Position numbers and translations under genes: made by a program. The notes beneath the pieces were generated by a model. It saw only the letters and a list, made by a program, of their open reading frames with translations, made no database searches and was not told where the DNA came from. A DNA stretch of 64,000 nt from Gemmatimonadota bacterium (GTDB lineage Bacteria; Gemmatimonadota; Gemmatimonadetes; Longimicrobiales; Gaopeijiaceae), in the NCBI GenBank assembly GCA_041390125.1, contig JAWKQN010000012.1:152241-216240 (forward strand), written 5' to 3'. Of this stretch, positions 1 to 9,099 are shown one piece after another; the first letter of the stretch is position 1; each line of letters opens with the position of its first letter.

Positions 1-258
1 CCCGTCGAGCACGCGGGTGCCCTGCATCCCGCCGATGGAGACGCTCACGGCGGGGTTGAGGACCGTGCCCTCCGGAAGGAGGGGGAGAGGAAGTGGCGGA
101 CCGGCAGGGTCCGCGCGCACGTCGCGCGTCACGGCGCTCTCACTGAGCAGGCCGAACAGGAGGGACGCGCCGAGGAAGTCGTACCCTTCGGATCGTCCCG
201 TCATGCATCCGCTCAGCATCAGGGATGCGAGGACCAGGGGCAGCGACTTGCGGATCAT
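1..258 (-). CDS. Partial lipoprotein, first of two tandem paralogues
   Basis: The gene runs off the left edge, and 86 codons are visible. The start is ATG (256-258), preceded by CGAGGT at a six-base gap. Residues 1-16 form a lipoprotein signal (MIRKSLPLVLASLML) ending in the lipobox LSGC, so the product is probably anchored in the outer or inner membrane. The mature part (for example NPAVSVSIGGMQG) closely parallels the gene at 350-862, which also has NPALSLSVGGMQG and VLDG. I recognise no named family. By its paralogue the missing C-terminus should be a small beta-rich, outer-membrane-like domain. Function unknown. Confidence 0.7.
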   Translation of the reverse strand, partial: MIRKSLPLVLASLMLSGCMTGRSEGYDFLGASLLFGLLSESAVTRDVRADPAGPPLPLPLLPEGTVLNPAVSVSIGGMQGTRVLDG

Positions 259-349
259 GGGATACCTCGGGTGGGAAGGGACGGTTGGGTTCACGTCCCG
301 ACGCCGGAAACCGACGGGGAAACGGTCAGGCCCCGCTGCCCCGACGCCA

Positions 350-862
350 TCAGCGCCCCAGGAGGGTCGAGGGGTCGACCTGCAGCATCGCCGACAGGAA
401 GGGGAAGCTCCACTCGGAGCCGAGCCCGTAGCCCGCCTCGACCGCCGGTCGGAAGCGGCCCAGCCCGTCATAGCGCACGCCGGCCTTCAGACCCAGGTAT
501 GGGTTGTTCTGGGCGTCGGCGCCGTCGCGCGTGAACCGGCGCAGCCCGGGTCCGCCGCCCGCATAGGGCACCAGGTCCCCTTCGACCGGGAGCGGGAACA
601 GCAGGGATGCACTCCCGTCCAGGACCCGGATGCCCTGCATCCCGCCCACGGAAAGGCTCAGCGCGGGATTGAAGAGGGTTCCGACCAGAAGGTCCGGAAC
701 GGGCGCCCGCGGCCCGCTCCGGTCGGTGCGGATCGCGTTGGCGCTGCTGGCCCCGAGCTCGAGCTGCGGGGAGGCGGCCACGAGCGTGAGCCCTTCGGAT
801 CGGCCGACTGCGCAGCCGGCCAGGGCCAGCGTGGCCCACAGGGGGATGGTCTTCCGGATCAA
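350..862 (-). CDS. Small outer-membrane-like lipoprotein, tandem paralogue
   Basis: A 170-residue product. I chose the TTG start at 860-862 because the paralogue at 1-258 shows the same arrangement (CGAGGT, six bases, start, then Ile-Arg-Lys); the longer reading upstream has no signal peptide. Residues 1-14 (IRKTIPLWATLALAGC) give a lipobox ALAGC. The mature region has alternating hydrophobic/glycine-rich strands (PYAGGGPGLRRF, LGLKAGVRY, AVEAGYGL) and an aromatic tail, as in small beta-barrel proteins. No enzyme motif is visible. The two copies probably arose by tandem duplication and may be co-transcribed, the gap between them being 91 bases. Confidence 0.7.
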   Translation of the reverse strand: MIRKTIPLWATLALAGCAVGRSEGLTLVAASPQLELGASSANAIRTDRSGPRAPVPDLLVGTLFNPALSLSVGGMQGIRVLDGSASLLFPLPVEGDLVPYAGGGPGLRRFTRDGADAQNNPYLGLKAGVRYDGLGRFRPAVEAGYGLGSEWSFPFLSAMLQVDPSTLLGR

Positions 863-984
863 GGTGCACCTCGCGCTCCTGGAGGGGACGGACACTCTTC
901 CCCCTACGCAGGAAACGCCGGCCGATGCGATCACCGTCCGTGCGACCTGCCCCGGGCGCGGGCCGGCCCGGATGTGCGAGCGGC

Positions 985-1746
985 CTAGGCGGCGGTACCC
1001 GTCCCGGTCCGGGAGCGCGCGCGGGAGCCCGCCTTCTTGCGCCCGAAGCGCAGCGGGAACAGCAGGAAGTACCCGCTGATGCCGAGCACCAGACAGAACA
1101 GGCCGGATCCGAAGAGGACGGCGCGCTGCACCTGGCGGTGCGAGAACTCCTCGATGGGCCAGAAGACGTGGGCGCGCATCAGGAACTGGCTGATCCTCGA
1201 CATCCGGGTGGCGGCGTCCAGGCGCCCGTCCGTAGGCGAGACGGCGTACACGGTCGACGGGCGCGAAGGCTCGTGGAAGACGTGGGCCGGGAAGCCCACG
1301 TCGCCCCAATAGGCGAGCGTGCGGCTTTGCAGGCGTTCATAGACGAGCTCCCGGCCCTCCAACCCGTAGCGGGCGCGGACCAGCGCTTCCGCCTCCTCGC
1401 GCGTCAGCTCCAACCGGTCTCCCGTGTCGGCGCGTAGGATGCGCCGGCCATTGGACGTGCGCACGTCGTAGACGGGGTATCCGCCCATCACCGTGAGCAG
1501 GATGGAGCGCACGTCGGTGCCCTCCGCCATGTCCCGGGTCGCGAGCTGGGCCGCGTCCAGGGGCGAGAAGGCCACACGCCCGACGTCGAGCACCTCCGCG
1601 ACCGGCTGCTCGGGCACCAGCCCCCGGAGTGCAGGGACGTAGTTCTGCAGCGGGTACCACAGGCCGGTGATGCTGAGAGAGATCAGGAGGGCACCGCCGA
1701 TCCCGGCGGCCCACCGGTGCCAGGAGATCCAGGTCTTTCGCTTCAT
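985..1746 (-). CDS. PepSY-domain membrane protein
   Basis: A 253-residue protein with ATG at 1744-1746. It has an N-terminal membrane helix (about residues 12-33, WHRWAAGIGGALLISLSITG), a periplasmic PepSY-like region with the usual regulatory-lobe look (VYDVRTSNGRRILRADTG, LTREEAEALVRARYG), and a C-terminal helix (about residues 208-234, LFCLVLGISGYFLLFPL). Proteins of this build often sit beside iron-uptake or flavin-reductase genes, but no such neighbour is present here. It is divergent from the BNR-repeat gene with about 220 bases between starts. Family assignment is good; the specific role is unknown. Confidence 0.75.
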   Translation of the reverse strand: MKRKTWISWHRWAAGIGGALLISLSITGLWYPLQNYVPALRGLVPEQPVAEVLDVGRVAFSPLDAAQLATRDMAEGTDVRSILLTVMGGYPVYDVRTSNGRRILRADTGDRLELTREEAEALVRARYGLEGRELVYERLQSRTLAYWGDVGFPAHVFHEPSRPSTVYAVSPTDGRLDAATRMSRISQFLMRAHVFWPIEEFSHRQVQRAVLFGSGLFCLVLGISGYFLLFPLRFGRKKAGSRARSRTGTGTAA

Positions 1747-1967
1747 GGCGCGAAGGTAGAGCAGAAGGAGAGCGAGGCCAATCCCGGCCCGCCGGTCCCC
1801 GTCGCGAGGAGCGTGCCAGCGGGGGGCGTGGGCTCCGCTGCGACCGCCGGGCGCGCGGATCGCCCGACTGGACCGGCCCCCGGGCCAGCGGCGGGCCCTG
1901 GCCCCCCACCGCTCACCGGCCGACCTTGGTAGCCCTCGCACGTCGCCGATCCCGGAGGTCTCCAGCC

Positions 1968-4900
1968 GTGTCCAGCCGCCCCATCCGCCTTCTCGCCGCA
2001 TGCGCCCTGCTCTGCGCCGGTCCGTTGGCCGCCCAGCAGATCCCGCCGGAGCACTACGCAGCCCTGTCCTGGCGTTTCATCGGGCCCGATGGCAACCGGG
2101 CCATCGCGGTGGTGGGCGAGCCCGGGAACCCGGATGTGGTCTACGTCGGCGCGGCCTCGGGCGGCGCCTGGAAGACCGAGGACGCCGGCGTGAGCTGGCG
2201 GCCGATCTTCGACGACGTCGACGTCTCGTCCGTCTCGGCGCTGGCGTTGGCGCCGAGCGAGCCGAACGTGGTCTGGCTGGGGACCGGGGAGACCTTCGTG
2301 ATCCGGCCCGCCCACGCGATGGGGGACGGCGTCTACCGTTCGAACGACGCCGGCGCCACCTGGCGGCACGTCGGGCTGGAACGGACGGGCCGCATCGGAC
2401 GCATCCGGGTCCACCCGGACGACCCCGAGACGGCCTGGGTGTGCGCTCTCGGTCACGCCTACGGGCCGCAGCCCGAGCGCGGCGTCTACCGCACGACCGA
2501 TGGTGGAGAGACCTGGCAACAGGTGCTGTTCGTGAGCGAGGACGCCGGCTGCATCGACCTCGACGTCGATCCCGTCGATCCCCGGACGCTGTACGCCTCC
2601 TTCTGGGACGTGCAGATCGACACGTGGGGCCTCGACTCGGGCGGGCCCGACAGCGGGGTCTGGCGCTCCAGGGACGGGGGGGAGACCTGGCAACGCCTCG
2701 ACCACCAGGGAACGGGCTTGCCCGCGGACGCGGACCAGCACATCGGCAAGGTGGCGGTCGCGGTCGCGCCGTCGGACCCGCGGCGTGTGTACGTGCTGAC
2801 CGAAGAGGCCAGCCCCGGCTTCTACCGCTCCAACGACGCGGGGGAGACGTGGGAGCTGGTGCTGCGCAACCACACGATCAACGAGCGGGCGCCCTACTAC
2901 ACGCGTTTCGGCGTGGATCCGCAGGACCCGGACCGCATCTACTTCACGTCCGTGCGCTTCAGCCTGTCGATCGACGGTGGGAAGTCCCTGGTGGAGAACG
3001 CGCCGCGGGGCGGGGGCGATACCCACGACGTCTGGATCGATCCCACCGATCCCGACCGCATCATGGTCGCGGACGATGGCGGGCTCACGATCAGCCTGAA
3101 CCGCGGCCGGTCCTTCGAGCGGATCGTGCTGCCGATCGCGCAGATGTACCACGTGCACGTCGACGACCGGATCCCGTACAACGTCTACGGCAACCGACAG
3201 GACGGGTGGTCCTACCGCGGGCCGTCCAACAGCCGTCAGGGCGCGATCCCGCTGGGCCTGTGGGAGAACGTGGGAGGCTGCGAGTCCGGCTTCTCGATCC
3301 CGGTCCCGTCCGACCCGGATGTGGTCTGGTCCGGCTGCTACGATGGTGGACTCGAGCGCTACGACCGACGCACCGGTCAGGTGCGCAGCGTGCGGGTGTG
3401 GCCGGAGGCGGCATACGGGTGGGCACCCGCGGACCTGAAGTTCCGGTGGCACTGGACCTTTCCGATGTGGATCTCGCCCCATACCGAGCGCGAGACGGTC
3501 TACGTCGGGAGCCAGCATGTGCATCGTACCACCGACGGCGGTGAGAGTTGGGAGATCATCAGCCCCGACCTGACGCGCAACGACAAGAGCCATCAGCAGA
3601 GCTCGGGTGGCGTGGCCATCGACAACCTGATGACCTTCGACGGCGCCACGCTCTTCTCCATCGCGGAGTCGCCGCGCACGGAAGGCCTGCTGTGGGTGGG
3701 CTCCAACGACGGGCTGATCCACGTCTCGCGCGACGGCGGAGGCACGTGGACGGAGGTGGGACAGAACGTCCCGGGTCTGCCGCAGTGGGCCACGATCTCC
3801 AGCATCGAGCCGTCGCGCTACGCGGAAGGGACGGCCTACGTCGCCGTGGACAACCACCAGCAGGCCGACTTCACGCCCCACCTCTACAAGACCGAGGACT
3901 TCGGGCGGAGCTGGCGTTCGATCTCCTCGGGCATCCCGGCGTCTCCGCATTCCTTCGTGCACGTGGTGCGCGAGGACCCGAAACGGCAGGGGATGCTCTA
4001 CGCCGGGACGGACAACGCCGTCTGGTTCTCCCTCGACGACGGCAGCACCTGGAACCGGCTGCGCAACGACATGCCGCCCGCACCGGTGTACTGGCTCACG
4101 GTTCAGGAGCGCTTCGACGATCTCGTCGTCGGAACCTACGGCCGCGGTTTCTACATCCTCGACGGCATCGAGCCGCTGCGATCGCTGGACCGCGTGGGCG
4201 ACCGCTCGCTCGCGCTCTTCACGCTGCGCGACGCCTACCGCTTCAACCCGATCCAGGGCATCAAGTCGGAGAGCTCGTTCGTCACGGGCCGCAATCCTGC
4301 GGGCGGGGCCGACCTCAACTTCTGGGCGGGGGAGGGCATGCGCGGTCGGGCGACCCTGACGATCGTGGGTCCCGGCGGCGACACGATCCGCACGCTGCGC
4401 ACCACCGTACGGCCGGGCGTGAACCGGGTCTGGTGGGACCTGCGGCACGAGCCCACGAAGACGCCCCAGCTGCGCACGCCGCCGCCGGGCATGGAGTGGG
4501 TGCCCCTGGGTCCGGACGGCTGGCGTCCCCTGCGCACGTGGGACCTGGACCTGGTGCGGGGTCAGCTCGGTCCCCGGGCGGTGCCCGGTACGTATACCGT
4601 GCACGTCCGGGCGGGGGAGCAGGAGAGCTCCGGCCCGCTGACGCTGCTCAAGGACCCGCACTCCACCGCCTCTCTGGCGGACCTGGAGGAGCAGGTGGCC
4701 ATGTCGCTGGTCCTCAGGGACGAGATCGACCGCATCGTCACGATGATCAACGACCTGGAGTGGACGCGGAAGCAGCTCGACGACGTCCAGACCCGCTTCG
4801 CGTCCGACACCACGGCGCGCGCGCTGATCGATGAGGCCGAACGCGCGGAGCGCGCGGCCATCGAGGTCGAGTCGCGGCTCTTCGACATCTACCTGACCGG

Positions 4901-5147
4901 AGCGCGCGAGGATGCGTTCCGCAATCCGATGAAGCTCTACGGACGCTATAGCGCCCTCGCCCAGGACGTCGGGTACTCCAGCGCCGACTTCAGACCCACC
5001 GTGCCGCAGCGCGAGGTGCACGAGGTGCTGCAGGGGCGTCTGGAGGAGGCCGCCGAGCGGTACCGCGCCCTGGTGCAGGGCGGGCTGGAGGCGCTCAACG
5101 CGTTGCTGCGGCAGCGCGGTCTGCCGGCCGTCGTCTCGGAGGAGTGA
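1968..5147 (+). CDS. Secreted sortilin/BNR-repeat (Asp-box) protein
   Basis: A 1,059-residue protein. GTG at 1968 is preferred over the TTG at 1926 because GGAGG (1954-1958) lies nine bases upstream and the signal peptide then starts properly (MSSRPIRLLAACALLCAG, cleaved near LAAQ). About ten Asp-box repeats are visible (KTEDAGVSW, RSNDAGATW, RTTDGGETW, RSRDGGETW, RSNDAGETW, RTTDGGESW, VSRDGGGTW, KTEDFGRSW, FSLDDGSTW), giving a large VPS10/sialidase-type beta-propeller, followed by a roughly 250-residue C-terminal region ending in helices. Such proteins are often annotated as glycosyl hydrolases, but no catalytic residues can be assigned. It probably acts outside the inner membrane on protein or glycan ligands. 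Confidence 0.85.
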   Translation: MSSRPIRLLAACALLCAGPLAAQQIPPEHYAALSWRFIGPDGNRAIAVVGEPGNPDVVYVGAASGGAWKTEDAGVSWRPIFDDVDVSSVSALALAPSEPNVVWLGTGETFVIRPAHAMGDGVYRSNDAGATWRHVGLERTGRIGRIRVHPDDPETAWVCALGHAYGPQPERGVYRTTDGGETWQQVLFVSEDAGCIDLDVDPVDPRTLYASFWDVQIDTWGLDSGGPDSGVWRSRDGGETWQRLDHQGTGLPADADQHIGKVAVAVAPSDPRRVYVLTEEASPGFYRSNDAGETWELVLRNHTINERAPYYTRFGVDPQDPDRIYFTSVRFSLSIDGGKSLVENAPRGGGDTHDVWIDPTDPDRIMVADDGGLTISLNRGRSFERIVLPIAQMYHVHVDDRIPYNVYGNRQDGWSYRGPSNSRQGAIPLGLWENVGGCESGFSIPVPSDPDVVWSGCYDGGLERYDRRTGQVRSVRVWPEAAYGWAPADLKFRWHWTFPMWISPHTERETVYVGSQHVHRTTDGGESWEIISPDLTRNDKSHQQSSGGVAIDNLMTFDGATLFSIAESPRTEGLLWVGSNDGLIHVSRDGGGTWTEVGQNVPGLPQWATISSIEPSRYAEGTAYVAVDNHQQADFTPHLYKTEDFGRSWRSISSGIPASPHSFVHVVREDPKRQGMLYAGTDNAVWFSLDDGSTWNRLRNDMPPAPVYWLTVQERFDDLVVGTYGRGFYILDGIEPLRSLDRVGDRSLALFTLRDAYRFNPIQGIKSESSFVTGRNPAGGADLNFWAGEGMRGRATLTIVGPGGDTIRTLRTTVRPGVNRVWWDLRHEPTKTPQLRTPPPGMEWVPLGPDGWRPLRTWDLDLVRGQLGPRAVPGTYTVHVRAGEQESSGPLTLLKDPHSTASLADLEEQVAMSLVLRDEIDRIVTMINDLEWTRKQLDDVQTRFASDTTARALIDEAERAERAAIEVESRLFDIYLTGAREDAFRNPMKLYGRYSALAQDVGYSSADFRPTVPQREVHEVLQGRLEEAAERYRALVQGGLEALNALLRQRGLPAVVSEE

Positions 5148-5154
5148 CGCTCGC

Positions 5155-5190
5155 GGGAGCTGCGGTCGTCGGGGGACGGCCGTAGCTCCC
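5155..5190 (+). terminator. Hairpin after the BNR-repeat gene
   Basis: Eleven-base arms (5155-5165 and 5180-5190) pair throughout with one G-U pair and a 14-base loop, starting eight bases after the stop codon. No T-tract follows, so it may act as a Rho-assisted end or a 3' stabiliser. Confidence 0.5.
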
Positions 5191-5293
5191 GGGCGCGTCC
5201 CGGTGCGCTCCGCGCCGGGGCCGGGGGGCTCGGCCCTCGCGCGTCGATGGCCGCCGGGGCGAGATTGTCCCGACACCTCCTGACCGGGACCGC

Positions 5294-7258
5294 ATGCACG
5301 AGACTTCGATCCTGGCCACGGTGGTCGTCCTCTTCGGATCGGCCCTCCTGGTCCTGTTGCTGAGCCGCCGGCTCGGCCTCCCGCCCGTCGCGGGCTTCCT
5401 GCTCACGGGCACACTGGTGGGACCCGCGGGCCTGGGGCTCATCCCCGACGCCGAGCAGGTCGAGTCGTTCGCCGAGCTGGGCGTCGTCTTCCTGTTGTTC
5501 GTGGTGGCGCTCGAGCTCTCCCTCCCGCGCTTGCGGCAGGTGGGCCGCTACCTGGTGGTGGGCGGCACGCTCCAGTTCGTCCTCACGTCGGCGGCCGGAT
5601 GGGGCATCGCCTGGGCGTTGGGGCTGCCCCCCGGACCGGCCGCAGTGGCCGCGATGGCCGTGGCCATGAGCAGCACCGCGATCGCCCTCAAGGTCCTGTC
5701 CGATCGGGGCGAGCTGCAGGCGTCCCATGGTCGGGCGGCCCTGGGCATCCTGCTGTTCCAGGACCTGGTGTTCGTGCCGCTGCTGCTGGTGGTGCCGGTC
5801 CTGGGTGGCGTCTCCGACGCCGATGCCGGCGGGAACGCCCTGCTGCGCATCGCGACGGGGTTGGGCATCGTCGGCGTGGCGTTCCTGGTGGGGCGGACCC
5901 TGGTGCCGCTGCTCCTGCGTCAGATCGTCGAATCCGGGATCCGTGAGCTCTTCCTGTTGCTGGCGCTGTTCGCCTGTCTCGGCGGGGCGTTGCTCACGGG
6001 CGCGCTGGGCTTCTCTCCTGCCCTCGGGGCGTTCCTCGCCGGCCTGCTGATCGCCGACTCCGAGTACCATCATCACGTCCTGAGCGAGACGGGCCCGTTC
6101 CGGGACGTCTTCACGAGCCTGTTCTTCATCTCGGTGGGGATGCTCCTCGATCCGCTGCTGGCCTGGGAGAACGCGCCCGCGGTCCTGGGGTTGGCGGTGC
6201 TGGCCATCGCTGGAAAGGGCGCGCTGGTGGCGGTCAGCGTCGCCCTGCTGGGCCTGAAGGGCAGGGCGCGCGTCCTGAGCGCCGCCACGCTCGCCCAGGT
6301 GGGAGAGTTCGCGTTCGTGTTGTTGGGGGCGGGTGCCGTCTCGGGGCTGGGGGCGGGGCCCTACGCGCTGCTGGTGCCGGCCGCGGTGCTCACCATGCTG
6401 CTCTCCCCGCTCGTCATCCACACCGTGGCGGCGCGCTGGGACCCGGGTTCCGGGGGCGGCGAGTCGAGCGGGGAGGCGGAAGCTCCGCGCGCCCGCGTCC
6501 TGCTCGGCGGCTACGGGCTCAACAACCAGAACCTCCTGCGCGTATTGCGCTCGGCCTCCGTGCCCACGGTGGTCGTGGATCTGGACGGCCGCACCGCCGC
6601 GCGGGCTGCGGGCGAGCACACCCACGTGGTGTTCGGCGACGTGACCCGCGCGGACGCCCTCCTGCACGCGGGCATCCGCACGGTGGACGTGGCGGTCTTC
6701 GCGCTGTCGGATCCCGTGGCGTCCGTGCTGGCGGTGCGGACGGCACGGCGGCTCAACCCCGGCGTCGTCGTGATCGCACGCGCGTCCCGGGTCACGGAGA
6801 TCCAGGAGCTTACCCGCGCCGGGGCCGACGAAGTGGTCGCGGAGGAGTTCGAGACCTCCATCGAGATCGTCACCCGGCTGCTCCGCCGTCTGCACGTCCC
6901 GGGCAACGTCATCCGCGCCGAGGCCCGTCTCCTGCGCGCCGATGCCTACGAGATGCTCCGGCGCGTGGAGGGCGAGGTGGGGCTGACGGATCGTCTCGCA
7001 CGCGCGCTCGCGGCCGGAACCACGGACACGGTGGCGCTTCCGCCCGAGAGCCCGGCGCTGGGCCAGAGTCTCGGCGCGCTGCAGTTGCGCAGCCGCGCCG
7101 GCGCCACGGTGGTCTCGGTGGTGCGGGACGGGAAGGCGCACGCCAACCCGTCCGTGGAGTGGGTCTTCGCAGCGGACGACATCCTGTTCCTGCTGGGAAG
7201 CCACGAGCAGATCCAGGCCGCGCTGGCGTTGCTCGATCCGGCATCGGTGGACGCGTAA
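5294..7258 (+). CDS. CPA2-type K+/H+ antiporter with TrkA-N and TrkA-C domains
   Basis: A 654-residue Kef/YbaL-like protein. Residues 1-385 carry about 12 membrane helices of the sodium/hydrogen exchanger fold, with the LFxVVALELSL and MAMSSTAIALKVLSD segments typical of CPA2. Residues 400-510 are a TrkA-N Rossmann domain (VLLGGYGLNNQN, VVDLDG, FGDVTRADAL), where the usual GxGxxG reads GGYGLNN. Residues 565-650 are a TrkA-C domain. The expected role is monovalent-cation efflux coupled to proton entry, gated by nucleotide or ligand binding to the cytoplasmic domains. It stands alone, convergent with the thioredoxin-like gene. Confidence 0.88.
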   Translation: MHETSILATVVVLFGSALLVLLLSRRLGLPPVAGFLLTGTLVGPAGLGLIPDAEQVESFAELGVVFLLFVVALELSLPRLRQVGRYLVVGGTLQFVLTSAAGWGIAWALGLPPGPAAVAAMAVAMSSTAIALKVLSDRGELQASHGRAALGILLFQDLVFVPLLLVVPVLGGVSDADAGGNALLRIATGLGIVGVAFLVGRTLVPLLLRQIVESGIRELFLLLALFACLGGALLTGALGFSPALGAFLAGLLIADSEYHHHVLSETGPFRDVFTSLFFISVGMLLDPLLAWENAPAVLGLAVLAIAGKGALVAVSVALLGLKGRARVLSAATLAQVGEFAFVLLGAGAVSGLGAGPYALLVPAAVLTMLLSPLVIHTVAARWDPGSGGGESSGEAEAPRARVLLGGYGLNNQNLLRVLRSASVPTVVVDLDGRTAARAAGEHTHVVFGDVTRADALLHAGIRTVDVAVFALSDPVASVLAVRTARRLNPGVVVIARASRVTEIQELTRAGADEVVAEEFETSIEIVTRLLRRLHVPGNVIRAEARLLRADAYEMLRRVEGEVGLTDRLARALAAGTTDTVALPPESPALGQSLGALQLRSRAGATVVSVVRDGKAHANPSVEWVFAADDILFLLGSHEQIQAALALLDPASVDA

Positions 7259-7260
7259 CC

Positions 7261-7285
7261 CCGCGCGGGCGTCCTCCACGCGCGG
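7261..7285. terminator. Bidirectional hairpin between convergent genes
   Basis: CCGCGCG (7261-7267) pairs perfectly with CGCGCGG (7279-7285) around an 11-base loop. It lies between the ends of the antiporter gene and the thioredoxin-like gene, where a shared terminator is expected. Confidence 0.5.
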
Positions 7286-7303
7286 CGCCCGGTCCCCTCC
7301 GCC

Positions 7304-7894
7304 CTATGGCTGCGTGTCCGCACCGTCCCAGATGGACGTCAGCTCCGCGATCGTGGTGCGACCCCGATCGAGCACGTACCAGCGGCGCTGCTCGCGGCGC
7401 CGTTCGTCCGGCATGCGACGCTGGCCGTCGCCGAGGACCCAGGTCTGCAGCGGGCGCGGGCGCGGGCCCCACCAGCCCAGCTCGCGCCCGGCCCCGTCCA
7501 GCACGATGACGACCGGGATGGACCGGCTGCGTCCGTCCGTCAGGTAGCGGTCCATCAGCTCCGGCCAGGCGTCCCGTCCCAGCACCCGCAGCTCCATGCC
7601 CAGGCGGTCGGCCATCCGGGCCACGACCGGTAGCGTGTTCACCGCATCCCCGCACCAGTCCTCCGCGATCGCGAGCAGCCGCAGATCGGGTCGGGCCGGC
7701 GCCTCCGCCAGGCTCTCCGGCAGCCGCACGCGGGCGTGGATGTCGTGCCAGAGCTGACGGTTCTTGACCGTCGCGTCCAGGAACTCCTCGAAGGGGCGGG
7801 CGAGCTCGAACCACTCGTCCAGGCTCTTTGCGACCACGCGTTCCACGGTACCGCTCGGCTCCTGCTCCAGGGTGAAGGAAACCCGGTTCCCCAA
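7304..7894 (-). CDS. Thioredoxin-family protein lacking the second active-site cysteine
   Basis: A 196-residue protein with no signal peptide. The core reads AIAEDWCGDAVNTLP: the family's usual WCxDC is WCGDA, so only Cys81 remains and position 84 is alanine. A cis-proline (SRSIPVVIV) supports the thioredoxin fold. With one cysteine it could act as a monothiol or peroxiredoxin-like protein rather than a disulfide reductase; this is inference. The TTG start at 7892-7894 has no clear ribosome site. An internal GTG (residue 17 or 20, after a GGAG stretch) is possible and would keep the whole domain. Confidence 0.75.
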   Translation of the reverse strand: MGNRVSFTLEQEPSGTVERVVAKSLDEWFELARPFEEFLDATVKNRQLWHDIHARVRLPESLAEAPARPDLRLLAIAEDWCGDAVNTLPVVARMADRLGMELRVLGRDAWPELMDRYLTDGRSRSIPVVIVLDGAGRELGWWGPRPRPLQTWVLGDGQRRMPDERRREQRRWYVLDRGRTTIAELTSIWDGADTQP

Positions 7895-8014
7895 CCACGA
7901 AGCAGGCGGCCAGGTTCCCCCCCGGCCCGCAGGGGCGCGAGCGCGGACGCGGCGCTATGTTGGCGCCCGGCCGGTTCGATCCGGGCCCATCGCCCCTCCA
8001 ATCCGCTCCCGTCC

Positions 8015-9076
8015 ATGCGTCGACGTCACGCCTCGTTGCTTCCGCTCGTGTTGACCGCGCTCCCGGTGCCGACCTCGCTGGTCGCCCAGGAGCCCGTGCT
8101 CTGGGGGAGTGGACCGGACCCCGTGTTCTCCACGTTCTCGATCGCCGCGGTCGATCCCCGCACCGGAGAGAGCGGGGTGGCGGTCACGACGCGCGTGCCG
8201 TGCGTGGGCAACGGCGTGCCCTGGGTGCGGGCGGGGGTCGGGGCCGTGGCCACGCAGGCCAACACGAGGACCGAATACGGGAACGAGCTGCTGGATCTGC
8301 TGGCGCAGGGACTCAGCCCGGAAGAGGCGCTGACGCGGGCGGTGGCGGGCGACGAAGGGCGCGACCGCCGCCAGGTCGGTGTGGTGGATCTCCAGGGGCG
8401 CACCGCCCAGCACACCGGCTCGGGCGCCAACGACTGGAAGGGACACCGCTCCGGCCCCAACTACGCCACGCAGGGCAACCTGCTCGTCGGCCCCGAGGTG
8501 CTGGAGGCCGTGGCGCGCACGTTCGAGGCCAGCGCGGGGAGCCCACGCCACCTGGCCGATCGCCTCATCGAAGCCCTGGCCGCCGGACACGCCCAGGGCG
8601 GGGACGCACGCGTGGGCCGCAAGCAGTCGGCGGCGGTGATCGTGGCCGATCCCCGGCCGGGGCGGTCACGCCGCAGTGACGGCGTCACGGCGCACATCAA
8701 CGTGTGTGAGCACCCCGAGCCGGTCGGCGAGCTGCGCCGGATCTACGACACCATCAGCCAGACCTTGGGGTTCCGGGTGCTGGAGCAGGTCAGCGGCAAC
8801 GACATCTGGCAGCTGAAGGTGATGCTGCACGAGCTCGGGTACCTGCAGGGGGCGGCGCCCGAGCTGGACGACGCGGGACGCCTCTACGACGAAGCGGCCG
8901 TCGCGGCGGTGGAGCGCTTCCGGGCCGACGCGGGACTCAACACCGCGGCATCGGGATCGCCGGCCGGACTGGTGGACGGACCGGCGGTGGAGGCGCTGTG
9001 GGCCGCGCTCGAAGCGCGCGGGCGCGCGGACGCCGTACGGGAGCGCCTGCTGGAGGTGACGGCGGTCCGACGCTGA
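8015..9076 (+). CDS. Secreted DUF1028 (Ntn-hydrolase-like) protein
   Basis: A 353-residue protein. ATG at 8015 gives a clean signal peptide (MRRRHASLLPLVLTALPV, cleaved near LVAQE). Residues 30-230 match DUF1028, with FSIAAVDPRTGESGVAVTTR, VGAVATQANT, GRTAQHTGSG and GNLLVG blocks, a family related in fold to Ntn hydrolases. The last 120 residues form a peptidoglycan-binding-like helical module (WQLKVMLHELGYL, YDEAAVAAVERFRADAGL). Periplasmic or surface hydrolysis of an amide-type substrate is plausible but unproven. It is divergent from the thioredoxin-like gene and convergent with the glycosyltransferase. Confidence 0.85.
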   Translation: MRRRHASLLPLVLTALPVPTSLVAQEPVLWGSGPDPVFSTFSIAAVDPRTGESGVAVTTRVPCVGNGVPWVRAGVGAVATQANTRTEYGNELLDLLAQGLSPEEALTRAVAGDEGRDRRQVGVVDLQGRTAQHTGSGANDWKGHRSGPNYATQGNLLVGPEVLEAVARTFEASAGSPRHLADRLIEALAAGHAQGGDARVGRKQSAAVIVADPRPGRSRRSDGVTAHINVCEHPEPVGELRRIYDTISQTLGFRVLEQVSGNDIWQLKVMLHELGYLQGAAPELDDAGRLYDEAAVAAVERFRADAGLNTAASGSPAGLVDGPAVEALWAALEARGRADAVRERLLEVTAVRR

Positions 9077-9099
9077 CCCGTTCCGACGCGGGGCGGGTC

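Noticed and set aside
1743..5276. A 1,177-codon open frame on the minus strand across the BNR-repeat gene
   Set aside because: It is antisense to a gene with clear repeats and signal peptide. The translation is arginine/proline/histidine-rich without any domain, a common artefact at 70% GC.
4946..7279. A 777-codon minus-strand frame across the antiporter gene
   Set aside because: The other strand encodes a textbook CPA2/TrkA protein. The antisense product is low-complexity with Q/R/H runs.
7966..7985. A GGTTCGATCC stretch like a tRNA T-loop
   Set aside because: No matching D-arm, anticodon stem or acceptor stem lies in the 70 bases upstream, and the T-stem itself does not pair cleanly.
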